64,000 nt of DNA, taken from positions 216,569,578-216,633,577 of the forward strand of contig NC_079147.1 in NCBI RefSeq assembly GCF_945859685.1. Direction: 5' to 3'. The notes under the pieces are model-generated. The model saw only the letters and a program-made list of their open reading frames with translations, did not search any database and was not told the DNA's origin. Origin of the DNA: Eupeodes corollae. Its lineage: Eukaryota > Arthropoda > Insecta > Diptera > Syrphidae. The position numbers were made by a program, and so were the translations under genes. This document shows positions 12,791-26,936 of this stretch, piece after piece (the first letter of the stretch is position 1; the number at the start of each line of letters is the position of its first letter).

Positions 12791-15490
12791 TACCAACAAT
12801 TTCGGAATAAAATTTCTTTCCTAGGAGAATCAAACTTGCAATCATATCATTTACTCATTTGAGTTTATTTCGTCATAAACTTAAAGTTCAGCAGTAGTAC
12901 AATATTTCTTAGTTAAATAACTTTAATTTTCGGTGAAATTCTCCTTTCAAATGTAACTCGTTTAGTTCATCAAAACTGACATTGTGGCCTTGTTCTTATA
13001 CAAAAACTTTGTATACAAATCTCTGGAGGGCTCTGGTTCGAATTTTTATCCGCTTAATTATTATAATCCGGATTGGGTCAGTTAGACTTATAATATAAAA
13101 AGCCCCGCTCATAGCTCGTCTGTGCAAATCCTTCGTTTTTCGGGATGCCATCAATCAGGTTTAAGAAAAGAGAAAACAAATTAAAAAACAGAAAACATTT
13201 CCCAGGGCACAAATTCTGGACAAGTGTCATTTTCGAGACTGCAATTTGTATAAATCTAGACCCCGATCAATCAAGCGCGCAGTTCTGATGTGCAGAGATC
13301 TTAAATAAAATCCCAAGGTCGTACATATAAATACAGAACATACATATACTTGGCGGTAAAGGTAATTTAAATCCGCCGTACAGGTTTTCCTCTGTTCTCT
13401 CTCTATAAATGCGCACACCGCTCAAACAAACGGTCAACAGTGGCGGCCGGCGCGGCAGCTCCTCTTTTGGGATCAATCATTATTTGGAATTTAATTTAAG
13501 TTTTTATTCATTCTATATGCTTAAGCTGTCCGATCGATTACCACTGTGATGGAGGCTCTGTTACTTTTTTATAGAACTTGATGGTGCGTAAGTGAAGTTG
13601 AATTGAAATGAGGTGGCTTGAACGGGTCGTCCATTGATTGATGTGATTCCTTGTTTTTGTGTGATGAGGATTTCCTTCCTTCGATCACGATCTGTATCTA
13701 GGAGGAAGATGAAGATCTTCCATGTGATGGATGATGAAGATTGATGATAAATGTAAGATCGCTTATAATTTCGCATCAATAAATGGGAAATTATTTCAAT
13801 TTTGATGAATGTCAAAGTGACAGTTAATTAATAATAATGACATCTTCTGATATGCTTCCTGGCTGATGTATGCCGACTTGTCTGTGTCTGAAAACAGATT
13901 ATAAAACTCGTTTTGACAGACTTAACCTTAAGAATTCAATAATCGTGCAAAAGGTTTTCTCTTCTGGCTTGTTTCCACCTTGCATAATGCGCTTCCCAAG
14001 TTGTCTCTTATAATATTTTCATCATCATGATACAGCAAATCAATAATTCATTTATTACAAAAAAAAAATGCAACCAAAAACAATATATTGGCATAAATAT
14101 GCAATAAATTTCCCACTTACTTATGCCTCATAAAGAATTCAACCCACACACTGTCGCGTCGCTGCTGGCTGATGCTCCCTCTGGCGGCAATCGTCTCGAT
14201 TTCTCGCCCATCTTTCACTCTCACATAGCATCAGTAAATCACAGACAATTAAACATTTGTGCGCCCCGTGTTAATTTGTTTTAAACAAATCACTTTGTTT
14301 ATAGTTTATTTTATATTTTAATGTTTTTAACACTCCACTGCATGATGAATAGGTACTATATGATGTGTGGCAACAAAACTCTAAAGCTCGAAATACATAA
14401 TATCTAACACCACCACCATGACAACAAAAAAGATTTAAAACAATTTATTTGATCGTTGATTAACCAAAAAATGTTTTGTTTTATTATTATAAATTTCTCA
14501 AAAGATACAATATCTACAAATCATTCGCTTTTCAGAACAGACTCTCGCACATCAGGCCTTAGCGTTAGAGTGAGTGAAGCAATGTCATTTTGATGACACC
14601 AAAAACGAATTTTTGTTTTGGGTGAAGAGGGAAGGGGGTGCCTAGTAAAATCCTTCTTTTTAACGAAGAGATTCTTATGCTTTGACTAATGGTTAGCAGA
14701 GGAATGAAATTAAAGACTAAATTTGTTGTCGACCTTTATATGACTAATATACATACATACATGTCATAGGTAGCTCAAGTATATATTTTTAAACGACGTC
14801 TTTTTTTTATTACGTGTATAATAATTTGTCGGATCATTATTTCTGTTTGTTATGTTTTCTTTTTCTTTTCTGAATTTACTTGTGCATAACAATACATACT
14901 TATATCAATCTTTTTTATATTTGTTCTCTATTTATATAGCCTACAACAATCAAGATGGTTAACCATTCTGCTTTGCCTTTTGGTCAATAAAGTCAAAAGT
15001 TTTATGACCATTTTCATAATAATAAAAAATGATTTTACTACCGAAAACACTCTATTAAGGCGAATTATTGTGCGCGCAGTTTATCAGATTCTTAACGCGG
15101 GTGGAGGCTCAAATGTGTATCGCACTATGAAGGCCTGAAATCACGGAACACAAATAGGTACTCATGTTTTGAAATCGTTAAATTAATGAAATTAGCGTCG
15201 CACAGTGCAGCGCAAGCAATCGGGTTTAAGCTTAGGTGGAACCATGGGGTCATCGAGTCGGCTAGAATGTATGTAATAAAAAGAAAATCTTAAGAGAGAG
15301 AGAGACAAAAATCTAACTTATGAAAGTTCAAGTTCGTAGAGAAAAAACGGGGGAAGACAGATGGAACTATGGAAAACTGATAAAACTAAAATTAGGAACA
15401 AAAGACCAATGAAAAATAATCTTAAGACGGATAAGAAATGGATGACAGATTAATAGAGGATAGATTTAGATAAAAGATTCATCAAACTAT
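12791..15490. other. no recognised gene
   Basis: Mostly AT-rich. A GC-richer island near 14145-14275 has a minus-strand ATG at about 14210 opening only 27 codons, followed by a GTAAGT near 14115. This could be a 5' exon, but nothing supports it beyond the motif. An ACATACATACATAC run lies at 14750-14764. Confidence 0.5.
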
Positions 15491-15494
15491 AATA

Positions 15495-16150
15495 AAAGTC
15501 ACGACCTCATCTGCGGCAGTGGACACCCTACTCTACCTAACACCTATTGATATATTTTTGCAAACAATTAGCTGCAAGCTCTGCTATTTGCCTCAAAGCT
15601 TCGTCGCAGTGGACTAACGACAACATTGACTACTTCGGAAACTATTGCTAATGCAAGACGCTATGAAGAAAGCAAACACCAGGTGGAACAACATCACTAC
15701 GTGTCAGGTAACAAAAAACATCTTCCAAACACTGGATTTAAAACGTTCAAGGTGCTTGCTGTCTCTAAGCAGATCGCAATAGGTGCCATAACCGGACACT
15801 GTCTAATAGGAAAGCAAGCCACTCGGCTAGGCCTATTCTCAAATGACTTTTGCAGAAGCCGTATGGACGAGGAAGAAATAGTTCTTCACTTTCTCTGTAC
15901 ATGCCCTGCTCTAGCTCAAAAACGCAAGAAATACCTTTAGGAGAATTCTCCTATAACGATCTAAACGATCTAAATCATATTAGCATAATCAGCCTCTTCC
16001 ATTTCGTGAGGGACTCAAACTGGTTTCATTTAGCTTAGGAGGATCCTCATTATTCATGTGGTACCACAATGGGCGATTGAACTGGCCTAAGTGTGTCCTA
16101 TACCTAACAATAGTAAAAGTCTGAGGTTTGACAGGTGAAAAGCTTAAAAA
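15495..16150 (+). pseudogene. 3' end of an I-like LINE (post-RNase H tail)
   Basis: The segment begins with VTTSSAAVDTLLYLTPIDI, which resembles the end of the RNase H region of I-like LINEs in flies. After frameshifts, the open frame at 15626-15940 carries QIAIGAITGHCLIGKQA and a Cys/His motif (CRSRMDEEEIVLHFLCTCPAL, with one Cys of the usual CRFC form changed to Arg). This tail typically follows RNase H in I-type and related elements. A further frame gives RDSNWFHLA near 16010-16038. The usual 3' UTR string (GGTACCACAATGGGCGATT) follows at about 16060. The RT and endonuclease domains are absent, so this is a 5'-truncated copy. Confidence 0.75.
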
Positions 16151-19100
16151 AAATGAATAAGTGACCGATACTAATAAATAAATACAAGAAGATGGTTAGA
16201 AGAAAAATAAAAGACGAATAAGAGAAGGATGTAAGGACATTGGGATAAGAATTTTTGAGGGATGATAAAACATTTTTAAAAGACGGTCGGAAGGACCGAC
16301 AAAAGGCTTATAAATGCGCGAAAAGAAGACAGATTGAAAACGAATATAAAAGGATAAATCCCTATAGCAAAATCGCTGCAAAAGGGTAGGAAACAGAAAA
16401 ACAGGACAATAGACGGGTCAAATATAAAGATACTGGCTCAAAATTATAGCCACACTATAATTTCCAAAAAATCGATTTGTATATCTGTTATTGTTCCTTG
16501 GGATATCAAAAATATTTTGAAAAAACAATAAGAACGGAAAAACATTTAGTACTCGGTTTTCTAATGATTGCATTAAGGATATTGTAAAAATGTAGAAATC
16601 ACTCATGATTTTCTACTTTTCAAAACTTCAAAGACGTTGGTATAAATACTGACTTTTGAAGTTAGTTTTTGAAACATATCCTTAAAAGTACATTTTCTGT
16701 CGAATAATTTGCACTTACATTGGGAAAGTAAATTTGTTATATAATTTATTATGTCACAATTCAAATTAAAAAAATGTAAAACTCTTTAGTTGAAGGATTC
16801 TTTATCGCAAAATATGCGGCAGGAAACAATTGTGAAAACCGACACAATTATGTATCAACTATCAACGATGAAAAATCCCCCCTGTTTAATTTCATGTTTA
16901 ATGTTCTTGAAATATTTTAAAATTGATCATATCATAACAATTTGATTAAGTTCCAAAAATAGAGAAAAAAGGATTTTTGGGTCCAACCTGTATTGAAGTG
17001 GGTGCCATTTCGATTCAAAACTTACTAATCTTCTACTTTCAATTTCAATAAATCCAAAGATGGTATCATTCATCTTCGCAAATAAAACATACAAATCAGC
17101 ATATGCACGTCATTACTTAAAAACATCTTCTTAAACACTTTCCTATATGGGTTCACCTCCTACTTGCAATTTTTTTTTCTTCATCTTCCCATAAAAAAAT
17201 ATGTCTGGTGTCCCGGGCAAAACAAAATTAAAGAGTCAATTTCAAAAACTTGAGGGCAATAAACAAATAAAGAATGATTCCACCCCCTGCCAATTATATC
17301 AAAACCCAGCATCATCACCACACCACCACCGCTGCCGACACCAACAACACCCCTTCTTTCACCCCAATAACTTTGCCCCGCTTCACAACAAACGATTGAA
17401 ACAAAAAATGAATGATTACACAGTTTGAGTCTCCCATCGACCGACCAACCAACCTACCTACCCGACCGACCGTCTGCTAGCTAAGTATTGCATATAATTT
17501 AGGACTTATAGCGTACCGCCCAAACTCCCCCCGATTAAGCAAGTATCCTACAGCTTCTACCTACTCCATACTACAAACACACAAACATAGAATGAGGAAA
17601 ACAAAATGAGAATTTAATGGACTTGATTACTGATGGGCAATAAATTTTCTTCAAATCAAAAATACGAACAAGAGAAGAAAAAAAAAAATTAAACATAATA
17701 CTAAACGACAAGAAAAATATTCCGCATAAAGAAGCAATAGAGTGACAGAGAGAGAAAGACTCCAATCAAACACTCACAACAAACAGATACAAATCGCGAG
17801 CTCCACATATTGTCATCATCATATCCGCACAGAAAACACCATATCACATCATCCCAGAGCTTCAAAAGGGGCATCTCTTTGCCTCCAACTTATACTTTGG
17901 GTTCCTTGCTACCATCGCCGCCGTCCGTCGTCGCTGCCGCGCTGATGCTACCATCTCGTCAACCGAACCAACTAGCACCACCACCATCAGCTTTAGCATC
18001 GGGCACCATCAGAAGCAGGCGAGATCGGTGCCTCCATCAAGTGTTTATTTGCTGCTCCCTTCACGGTTTTTAATTTGTATTCTTCAGATACATTCTGACA
18101 TCGGATGGATTTATGGCCGAAAGATTTATTGGACTCAATGGCAGATGATGATGATGACGATGACGATGACTATGATGGTGTTCAGTTCATTTCTCTCTGA
18201 TGATACTAAAGCTGATTTGTGCGAACACGATGATGATGATAATGATGACGATCTGAAGTCGTCGTCTTCGAGTTAGAGCTCGAGCCATAGTACTTCATTA
18301 TGGGTCTTTATCTAAAAGAAATTCCATTAAAGAATATCTCACCATATTTCTCCTAATTGGTTTAGCAAGCAACTGGCAAAATGCGACAGCCTAAAAACGA
18401 CGAGCAGTGGCAGCGGCGGCGGGCGGGCGACCAGAATCATACACATTTTACCACAACAAAGTGACAAAACGCATTTTCATGTAAAAGCGCGGGCAAAACT
18501 TTTCGTCACGCAGAGATGAAAAGATACCTACACTTGTACATACAACCTCCTTCTTCAGGGGAGGGATGTACATTTTTGTAAAAAAATAATAATAGTGATG
18601 CCAAACTGACAGTATGCGCGACAAGAAAGTTTAAAGAAAAAAACAACATTTTTAGAGTAGGGATTTTAATCATAAACATCAAACAGGGATTGAAATTGAG
18701 AAGACATCCGATCTGAATTGTTGCCTCGATAATATTCCAAGCTTCAAAAAGTAAGGATAACATTTGTCACAAGTTGAGAGCATTATAAAAACTTTTTACT
18801 TTGTAACTTAGCTATCCAGTTAAAAGTGCTAGGTTTTAACAATTACGTGATTCAGTGTCCCGCGTTTGTTTTCTTTTAAAAGAAGATTTTCAATCATGTT
18901 GATTTGTTTTTAAATTTCAAAAAATATTTCTTAATTATTGGAGTTGAGGCACTAACAGAATATTTAATCCTAGCCTCCACCGAAGCTAACCCGAAACATT
19001 CTGATATCTAGGTAGATCTTCAATTTTTTCTTAGCCGCACTGAAACAGCAAAAGAGTTTATATTTTTCTTAAGGTAACAGATTAATAGTCCTGGATCCTA

Positions 19101-20275
19101 GGGATCCGAAGTTAGAAATTGGTTCATGCCTTCTTTTGGGAGTTTTTAGCCTCATAAAATCATGTGCCTATGACGTTAGTTTGGCGCGTCAAAATTTAAG
19201 CAAACTGCATTTTAGCTATTATCTGCACATCAAACGTACCTCACAGTTTGCTCGAAGAACGGAGAGGTGATCACACCTTATTATTTAATACCTTTATACT
19301 TTTTTTTTCTTTTCAAAGCTGCTAATGGCTTCTTTTCTTGTCATACTGTTTAAAAATTTCCATGCCCTGTTTAGCACCGAAATCCCCAAACAACTAAACT
19401 AAACATGTGCCTATATCTTACAAAAATGACGACCGAAAACGAATACAAATTACGAAACCTATCACGATCCGCATCTTGTCATAATCCTGTCATTTGAAAT
19501 TATGATGAGGTCGAGGCCCACACTATAAAGCGCACCAAACATCAGCGATCAGCGTGCATCAGCGCAGTGATGCTCGCAGTAGCATCATCAGACTGTATAA
19601 GTATTGTACCTTAATACCGCTGCTGCTGTTGCTAGCTTATCGCTTATGATGAATGCCCAACATCATAGCTCGCTTTCAGCTTGTAGTCATCGTCGCTCGT
19701 CGTCGTCGTCGCCTGGCACTTGCCATGAAAGTTCTGATGATCATCATTACCGTGGTCGTTTATGTCGTTATTGTCGTCCAGACGCAATCATCATCATCTT
19801 CATCATTATTACGAGTATCATCATGATGATCAGTTTCAAGCATCAGCTTCAATATCAAAATCGGTCGCCGTTGTTGTCGTGATCATCACATCGTAGTCGC
19901 AGAGTGGCTGGGTGTCTTTCGTCTTCGTTTTCCTCTTCGTCTTCGATGTGTCTTTTTTTGTTCGTTTTAATAATATAAGTTCGCTCTAATAATTGGTTAT
20001 GACAGCTGTTCGAGGATAATTAGAGATTAATTGTTCTCCTCACAGATCCGACGACGACTGCCAGATACATTTTGCACTTATGTAAGTGCGCGCACTATAT
20101 GGTCTCACTCAACTCATAGTAGGTTCACTTCGGTTGTCTGTCTGGGGATGTCCCGTCTTCTTCCCCTCCCCACACACCCACCTCGTAGCGACCTCAACAA
20201 ATGTTCAATTTGTTATTAATACGACAGTATGGCAATACACTGAGAGAAACATTGTTTACTATGAGAAGGGACACG
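16151..20275. other. no recognised gene; several simple-repeat and GC-richer patches
   Basis: No transposon or gene is recognised. 17280-17420 is CA/CCA-rich. 17800-18080 is a GC-richer patch with overlapping short frames rich in Ser/Pro/His. 18143-18178 is a GATGAC-type array. 19690-19850 holds CGTCGT and CATCATT arrays. Open frames here are driven by these trinucleotides and give low-complexity products. Such patches could be regulatory DNA, but no specific site can be supported. Confidence 0.5.
18143..18178 (+). repeat. (GAT/GAC) trinucleotide array
   Basis: GATGATGATGATGACGATGACGATGAC is visible as an interrupted trinucleotide/hexanucleotide array inside an otherwise undistinguished region. 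Confidence 0.8.
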
Positions 20276-20279
20276 AATT

Positions 20280-20370
20280 CATTGCTTTCAACAAGGTTCA
20301 AAGTTTGAGAATGGTGTGCCGCAAGGGAGTGCTCGTAGGCTTATTCTTTTTTGTATTTTCACTTTTTCAT
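20280..20370 (+). pseudogene. possible LINE RT fragment (motif B)
   Basis: One frame reads SKFENGVPQGSARRLILF, resembling RT motif B (GVPQGSVLGPLLF) of jockey-type LINEs. No other RT motif is found on either side, so the fragment is very short and the call is tentative. Confidence 0.3.
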
Positions 20371-21835
20371 TTTTTGTAGATACATTCATTAGAATTCGAA
20401 AGAATATATTCTTCTTGTCTTCAATTTAATAATTAACCAATAACTACTTGAAATGACTTATTTAAGAAAATTCTTTTAGTTTGTTTATGCTTTTGTTTCA
20501 GTGCAGATTTCTTGAAAATACATACATCGATCTTTTCCCACATAGAATATATTTTTGTTCTTCATCTATATTGCCAGATTGTGTTTTGTAAGTGCAATTC
20601 ATTGCGAATGAGGAAGACATAAAATGCGGACACAAATTGATATTTGTCTATGTTGTTGTTGCATTCGAAACAAGTGGGTGGTACCCATACATGTGCATAC
20701 ATGAATAGAAAAGGGAGGCGTGGTGCCAGCACCAAGAATTACAAAATACAGAGTGATTTTAATAAGCCAAGACGCACAAAGTGCCTTTAGATACATTTTA
20801 TACAATGTTTTTTTCTATTAAACATTGTTTCAAATTTAGTTTGTCTTGATTTTTTCACGCGCTGCTTAACATTTATGATGATTTGAAGGATTTTTGACTT
20901 TTTGCGGTCAATTTAAATTTATGTTTGTGTTTTGATTTTGATTTGTATTTGTGCGGCTGCAAATGCAAGTGAATTAAATTATGAGTCATGAAATTTTTCA
21001 GAATAAAGGTGGGCTATTTATTTTGTCTTTTTTTTTAAAAAAAGTAAGCGAAGAACCGAAAAGACAAAATATTAATAGCGATAAGAGTAAAAGTTAAGTT
21101 TAGACTAGTTCTTAGTTTTCAAGTCGATTAGGTTGAACCTTTCTATTTATGTAGTTGAATGTTCCATTTACAATTAATTTACTTGAGATTACAGACTACG
21201 ATCTTTTATTTTTCAAATACAAATACTTTCCAATATTGTACTATTGTAATCCTTAATGAAACTCCAATTGGGAAGTTTTATAATTCTTGGACCTTGGGCA
21301 GAATATACCCAGGTACAAAGCTGTAAACATTTAAAAATGTGACAGGATAATCAGAGGCACCCATAACTTCGCTAAATAACTGGCGCAAGATATTTTTTTC
21401 GTAATGACCCAATTGTTATTAAAAATAAAATGACTCAGCTGCTGCACCCAATACGTTTGTTTTAAAAAAGTAAATATACTTAAAGATTTAAAAATGTACC
21501 GACAAAAAAAATTGATTTCAATCATTAGGGCGTTTTTCCAAATTATTTTTTATGTACCTATACAATTTTTCTGTTCGTTTTTTGAAATATTTTTGGTAAA
21601 CAGTTTAGAAGTGCTTATAAATAAAGATTTTATATTTGAACTTCGTTTTTGAGTTATCGAAATAAAAAAAATGAGATACGATAAGAGATATCCATGCACA
21701 CACAGACATCCCTATTAAACATGGATTTAAAGTTTAAGTGTTTTCAATTCGATAAATCAGTCCAAGACCAAGATTAATATATAGGAGTTAGGTTTAAAAT
21801 AGATCCCAATGAAAGCAGTTAAGAGTTTTTACTAG
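20371..21835. other. no recognised gene
   Basis: AT-rich with poly-T tracts. Short frames show no recognisable motif. Confidence 0.55.
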
Positions 21836-21839
21836 AGTA

Positions 21840-23140
21840 ATTTCCGGTAAAAAGGCGGGAGACAAGAAACTTTACGACGATATTTGAGTGACGTAATCGA
21901 TATGATGACGTACATGTCACCAATAAATTTAAAAGCTCTTCTTTAAATACTGTCCAAAGGGCTTAAATAAGTTACTGGAGCACCAGCGAAGAGATAAGAG
22001 ATATATTCAAGTTTGGACGAAGGTATATATATAGGTTTTGTAGATTTTAGCCAAATCAGATAGAGAGACACATTTCTTGCATCTTCTCAAAAAACCTAGA
22101 CATTTTGCGGCATTTTTAGCGACATAGCGTATGTGATCGCTCCACAAAAGGTGGTTGCTGATGCACATTCCGATGATGTCAAGATTTTCAGTTTCGTTGA
22201 TGTAAGTACCACTCATAGATAGTGGCAAGGGGGACATATCTCGAAGAATTAAATTCCACACGGTTTTTATTCCCCACTGAACGCTGTGTAGATCGGAATT
22301 TAATGAGCTTTAATTTTGCCGTTGCAGTTCCACATCCAAAGAGGAGTTTTGTGAGCCTGAATATGAAAATCTAAGAGTGCTACCGTCAGCGAAACAATGA
22401 ATTGGATTAGAAGTAGCAGACAGGAGATCATTTATAAAAATGAGGAATAGATTTGGAGACAAAACGGAGCCCTGGGTCAACTTGAATTGAGCGGTTAAAA
22501 AAATGTCTAATCCAACAAAGAAGAGAATCGTGATTCGTCAATACCAAAAGCAGGCATTTTCGATAAAAAAAAACAAGATGCCAGACTTCATCAAATGCCT
22601 TTAAAATATCAAGTGCAATAATCTTACTTTTTCCAAAACATGTAAAGATTTGTTCCACTGTTCGGTGAGATGAACCATGAGATCAAAGGTGGACCTATTG
22701 CTACGAAAGCCGTATTACCGGTCATTAAGAAGCTTGCGTTCAAGATATTTCTTAAGCTGATAATTAATCAGCGTTTACTGCTTGACCTTAGAAAGAAGGG
22801 ACGTTAGTGCTATCGGTCGATAATTTGCGGGGGAAGACGATTCACCTTTTTTTTGGGATTGGCTGAACCAATACAGTTTTCCAACTACTCAGGACAAGCT
22901 CAAGCGTAGAAGAACACTTCTTCAGAATAACAGCGGGGATACCATCAGGTCCAGCGGATTTATGAATGTTGAGATCTTTAAGAACTCTTGCCACAGTGCG
23001 AGTACGAAAATAGATTGGTCCCATAGAACGAGATCAAGAACTGAACTGGGGGAGCCATGACACTATCTGGTAAGGTGGAATTTTCGGCAAACTGCCTTGC
23101 AAGCAAGTAAGCTTTACCAAATAGAGCTAACTAAAGGCGT
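21840..23140 (-). pseudogene. jockey/CR1-like LINE, copy B, longest internal sequence of the family
   Basis: Minus strand, read from 23140 to 21840. It begins with LFGKAYLLARQFAEN and LPDSVMAPPV, then FRTRTVARVLKDLNIHKSAG and PDGIPAVILKKCSSTLE. SWKTVLVQPIPKK and SPANYRPIALTSLLSKV follow, then LINYQLKKYLERKLLNDR and YGFRSNRST. Motif A appears as IALDILKAFDEVW (22617-22579). A truncated motif B region reads GSVLSPNLFLIFINDL. The catalytic region reads HCFADGSTLRFSYS, where the usual second Asp of FADD is Gly. The tail includes LNSDLHSVQWGIK, LSMSGTYINETENLDIIGM and LLWSDHIRYVAKNAAKCLGF. At least five frameshifts or stops interrupt it. The endonuclease is missing. This copy preserves the middle section that copies A and C have lost. 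Confidence 0.85.
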
Positions 23141-26100
23141 GTCTATGATACATATTTCAATTCTGTTAGTTCTACGTCTAAAATGTCTATTGTTCTCTGT
23201 TGCAGTACAAATCAAGCAATTTGATTTCTGTTAGGTGATAACCACAAGTGATATCAAAATAAATGCCACAAGAAAAATGTGATAATCTGTCGCAATTAAA
23301 ATAGGGTTACCGTACGCTAATAAGGAACGCTATTACATTTTCTTGAGTTTTTTTTCCCTTCAAGTAAAGAAAAAACATTTTTGTGATCTAAGAGCTAAGA
23401 AAAACATAGAAAAAGTTGTAATACATTTCATACTTGTTTTTTAAACCATTTTAAAATTTCACTATGGCAACCAATATTTGGACAATTCTTGTTAGAGATG
23501 CTTCAATAGAATTGGAAACAGAAAGATTTAGTGATAATCACATTATACCATAGAAATGTATCACCTTAGCCGATTCCACTTCTCACCTAAACATGTAAAA
23601 AAATACCTAAGTCAAACTGGCCATAGATATAAAGTTGATGTTTTTAAAAACAAAATTTCAAACTTTAAACATTGCCTTTGAAATAGGATACCTTATACCA
23701 ATGCGTTTAATTCTAAAATATTACAAAATTAAATATATTGCTTACTTTTCAACAAAAATTAAAATATTTACTTGAATTTATTGGACAAAATTACAAATTT
23801 CAATTTAAACTCAAAACAGAAAGCATTTCAAATTCACCCCGTCACTTTGCGCAGTCATACATTGTCACCGCTCTCCATCTCTCATCCTGCAATAACACTA
23901 AACACCACAAATTGCCACCACACATAGAAATTTAGGTATGTGTGAAATAATAATAATACCAAAAAATACAAAATACGAAAAATTCAACGAAAGCTTGTAT
24001 TATGCTCTCATCTAAATCAGAAATGTGGAATCAAACAAACCCTTTCCATTTCTATTCAACCGGAACCACCAACACTTCACCACCACCACCACCAATTCTA
24101 TACCACACCAGCCAACATATCGCATCGACCCATCGCATCGTCATCATCATCATCAGCAGTTACGTTGTTTCCGCTTTACCACAATATTTGATATGTCTGT
24201 CGGTTGTTTTGGACCCAGAACCAGGATGCTCAGCTAATACTTTGGCATTGGTTTTATATTTTTCTGTCTTCATTCCGATTCCAGGATTTATTTTCTATTT
24301 TTTGTTTTCGATTGTGTGTACACAGGATGAGTTGAGTATGAATGCATATTAACCGCCTCCGAGTGGTGGGTGATTGATTAAAAGTTGAAAGCATGACAAC
24401 GCGTTTGATTTATTAGTCCCAAAACTGTGTTTTTCAAACTTCAACATTCAAAATATTCTCAAAAACACAAAAAAAAAGCGAGATGATGATAAGGAAGGAG
24501 AGCGAATGAGTGTGAGAAAGTGAGGCAAGGAGGTATAGAATAAAAAAAAATAAAAAAACAAACAAAAACTCAACAAGAATCGGAATGGAAAGGAAAAAAA
24601 TTAAAAATTAAACGAACATGTACCGCTATCTCACGCCATTTGTGAACGCGAGCGGATGTTGGCATACAGAAGAGAGTAGAGTGTTGGCAGCAATGGGAAA
24701 CTTTTAGGTTATGTTATGTGCTGTCGTTTTGAAGGGATCTCTGAATCTGGATTTGGATATGGATTCATTTGGATGTGGCATCAGCAGCAGACGCAGAGAA
24801 ACTTTATGTGCTTGATGCTGATTTTTTTTTTATATATGTATATATTTTTTATTTTAGTATCCTGATGATGATTCTAGCCAGGAATATATCTCTCATAAAA
24901 TCCTCATATAGAAGGATATACACTTTCATATAATATTCCGTTATACTTTGGTTTTTGTGACAATTCATTCCATTGGTGGCGACATTTTTCGATTTGTAAT
25001 TAGAGGCAAATAATATCTCACTCTCGCAGAGGCGCGTCATCGCATATGGATAGGCTAGAGGAGATGCTTGAAAATAACTCACATAAATACACGTTCAAGT
25101 GACACCCGACGTACAGACGTATACCTACTATAGTACCATCATCCAGAAACAACAAGAGCAGGAGGAACAACAGAGCTCGAGATGGTATGATGTGGTGTGC
25201 AACAAAAGTTGGATCTACTGCGGAAACAGGAAGATTATTGAAGCTGGAGCAGGAGCAGAGCAACGTATACCAGAAGCGACAATAGTAGCACACATCAGTG
25301 CGACGCGACGCATTCCGTGGCGTTGATGACGGCAGAACCAAAGTGCCAACTGAACAAATAACCAAACTGTTAGAGCTGAACAGTGAAATTTTTTGACAAG
25401 CAATCGGGGACAGTTTGTTGTGTACATATATAGAAGTAGCAGACAGTATCCATATAGACAATTGGAATTATTATTAAGCCTGAATGTCATAATTTTGACA
25501 GCTTTGCAGAAAAGTCTGGTAGAAGATAGAGTTTCACTTTAAGTTGGTACATATTTATAGGTAGATGATATTCATCTACACCGATTAAATAGATCTGATT
25601 TTTTTTAGTGGAATTATTGGACAGAGCTTAATTAATTTTCCAACAGATATCTATTTATAACTTCATTCTTTAATAGGGTATATCTTAACCAAAAGCAGCC
25701 TTAGCACATGGACGAGCGCACACAGAATGGGATATCTAATCATATCGTCATCGAATTTGACGCTAATGGTTCCTTCCCCCTTAGAAGTCTTGACAGTGAA
25801 CCAGTACGCTAGAACAACGTTTTGAAATATTGCACAAACAGTGCTTTTATAGAAAAGGACTTTTAGACAAATTGAAGCACCGATCAAGATATTATCGCTT
25901 CACAATTCGAATCAAATCAAGAACTTGAGGCCAATATCGTCATTGTAATCCTTGACCCAATCTGTAAAAAATGCAGTTGACGAAATACGCTACTACGAAG
26001 CCAGCCTTTAGCCATTTGAACGCAGAACCATCCGTGCAGTGGACACGATCATTTCATACATATTACAATGATGCTTAGGTAAAGGTTTTGCTTTCAATTC

Positions 26101-26670
26101 ACAGTGACTTATTACAAGTGAAGTAAAATTTCAACATAAATTTGACTTCTGGCATTAGCTGATATCGGTACCAATAACGAGAACATTAAAGCAAATTTGT
26201 ACAGTACTGGGACGTTTATTCAGGGTTTAGCGTTTGGATCGACTGATTACGCTCTTGTTTGTTTCTATAGGAATAGCGAACACAATCCCAAACAATTATT
26301 TTGTGCTTACTGTTTAAGAGTAACTCGGAGAAGTCTATCCCGGGCACCGCTTATCATTATTTAGCCTTCTGCAATTAACAGATTCCAATTATTCGTACCG
26401 CTACCGCAAGCAAGTATGTATTATTATATGAAATACCTTGTAACCTTATTTTAGTAATAACTTGCGTAGTTTACGCATTTACTAATGATTTGCTATTTTT
26501 TAACTCAAGAAAAAGAAAGTACAGTCAAACTTCCCTATGAAGAACTTCTACATAACGAAGATTTCTCTATTATGAATTGATTGTGAGCACACGTCTTTTT
26601 GGTTACTTTTTATTGGTGTGTTTTGATCTCCTTATAGTGAATTTCTACAAAGCAAATTTTTGTCTACAAC
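23141..26670. other. no recognised gene
   Basis: AT-rich at both ends. 24050-24200 is rich in ACC and CATC triplets (an (ACC)n run at 24079-24094). 25090-25460 is less AT-rich, with overlapping frames on both strands but no domain. The minus-strand frame at 25663-25887 contains TISVKFDDDMIRYPILC, which I cannot relate to any family. Confidence 0.5.
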
Positions 26671-26674
26671 AAAC

Positions 26675-26936
26675 ACAGGGCCTAGTGACTTACAATTCTC
26701 AACACTTCCTGTGTGCGAGTAAATGCAAGGATGGAGGGGACCTACAGTTTACATGCCAAATCCGAACGGCTAATTTGAGAAAGCACAAAGCATGACAAGA
26801 ATTACTTTTGGAGAATTGATCAATTCTTCGCAAGAGGCAGTACCCGTGAAACAAACTTTAAGTGGCACATGCAGTGGTCGAACCCAAGACTTCTAGCATG
26901 CCAGTCCAACGCACTAACCACTATGCCACGGGTACT
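26675..26936 (-). mobile_element. tRNA-derived SINE, copy 2
   Basis: On the minus strand this copy has the best-preserved tRNA-like head: TACCCGTGGCATAGTGG (an A box fitting TRGYNNARNNG), then TAGTGCGTTGGACTGGCATG, then a B box in CTTGGGTTCGACC. The body matches the other three copies, including GCTTTCTCAAATTAGCCG and GTAAGTCACTAGGCCC. The 3' end is altered: the shared GACTGTTGCGCCACCT block is replaced by TTGTTGTAG, so this copy has lost its tail. Confidence 0.85.

Noticed and set aside
18028..18276. Ser/Asp/Met-rich plus-strand open frame
   Set aside because: It is produced by the GATGAC trinucleotide array and has no other coding evidence.
26870..26936. A tRNA gene
   Set aside because: A- and B-box-like sequences are present, but no acceptor stem or full cloverleaf can be formed. 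The same head occurs in other SINE copies.
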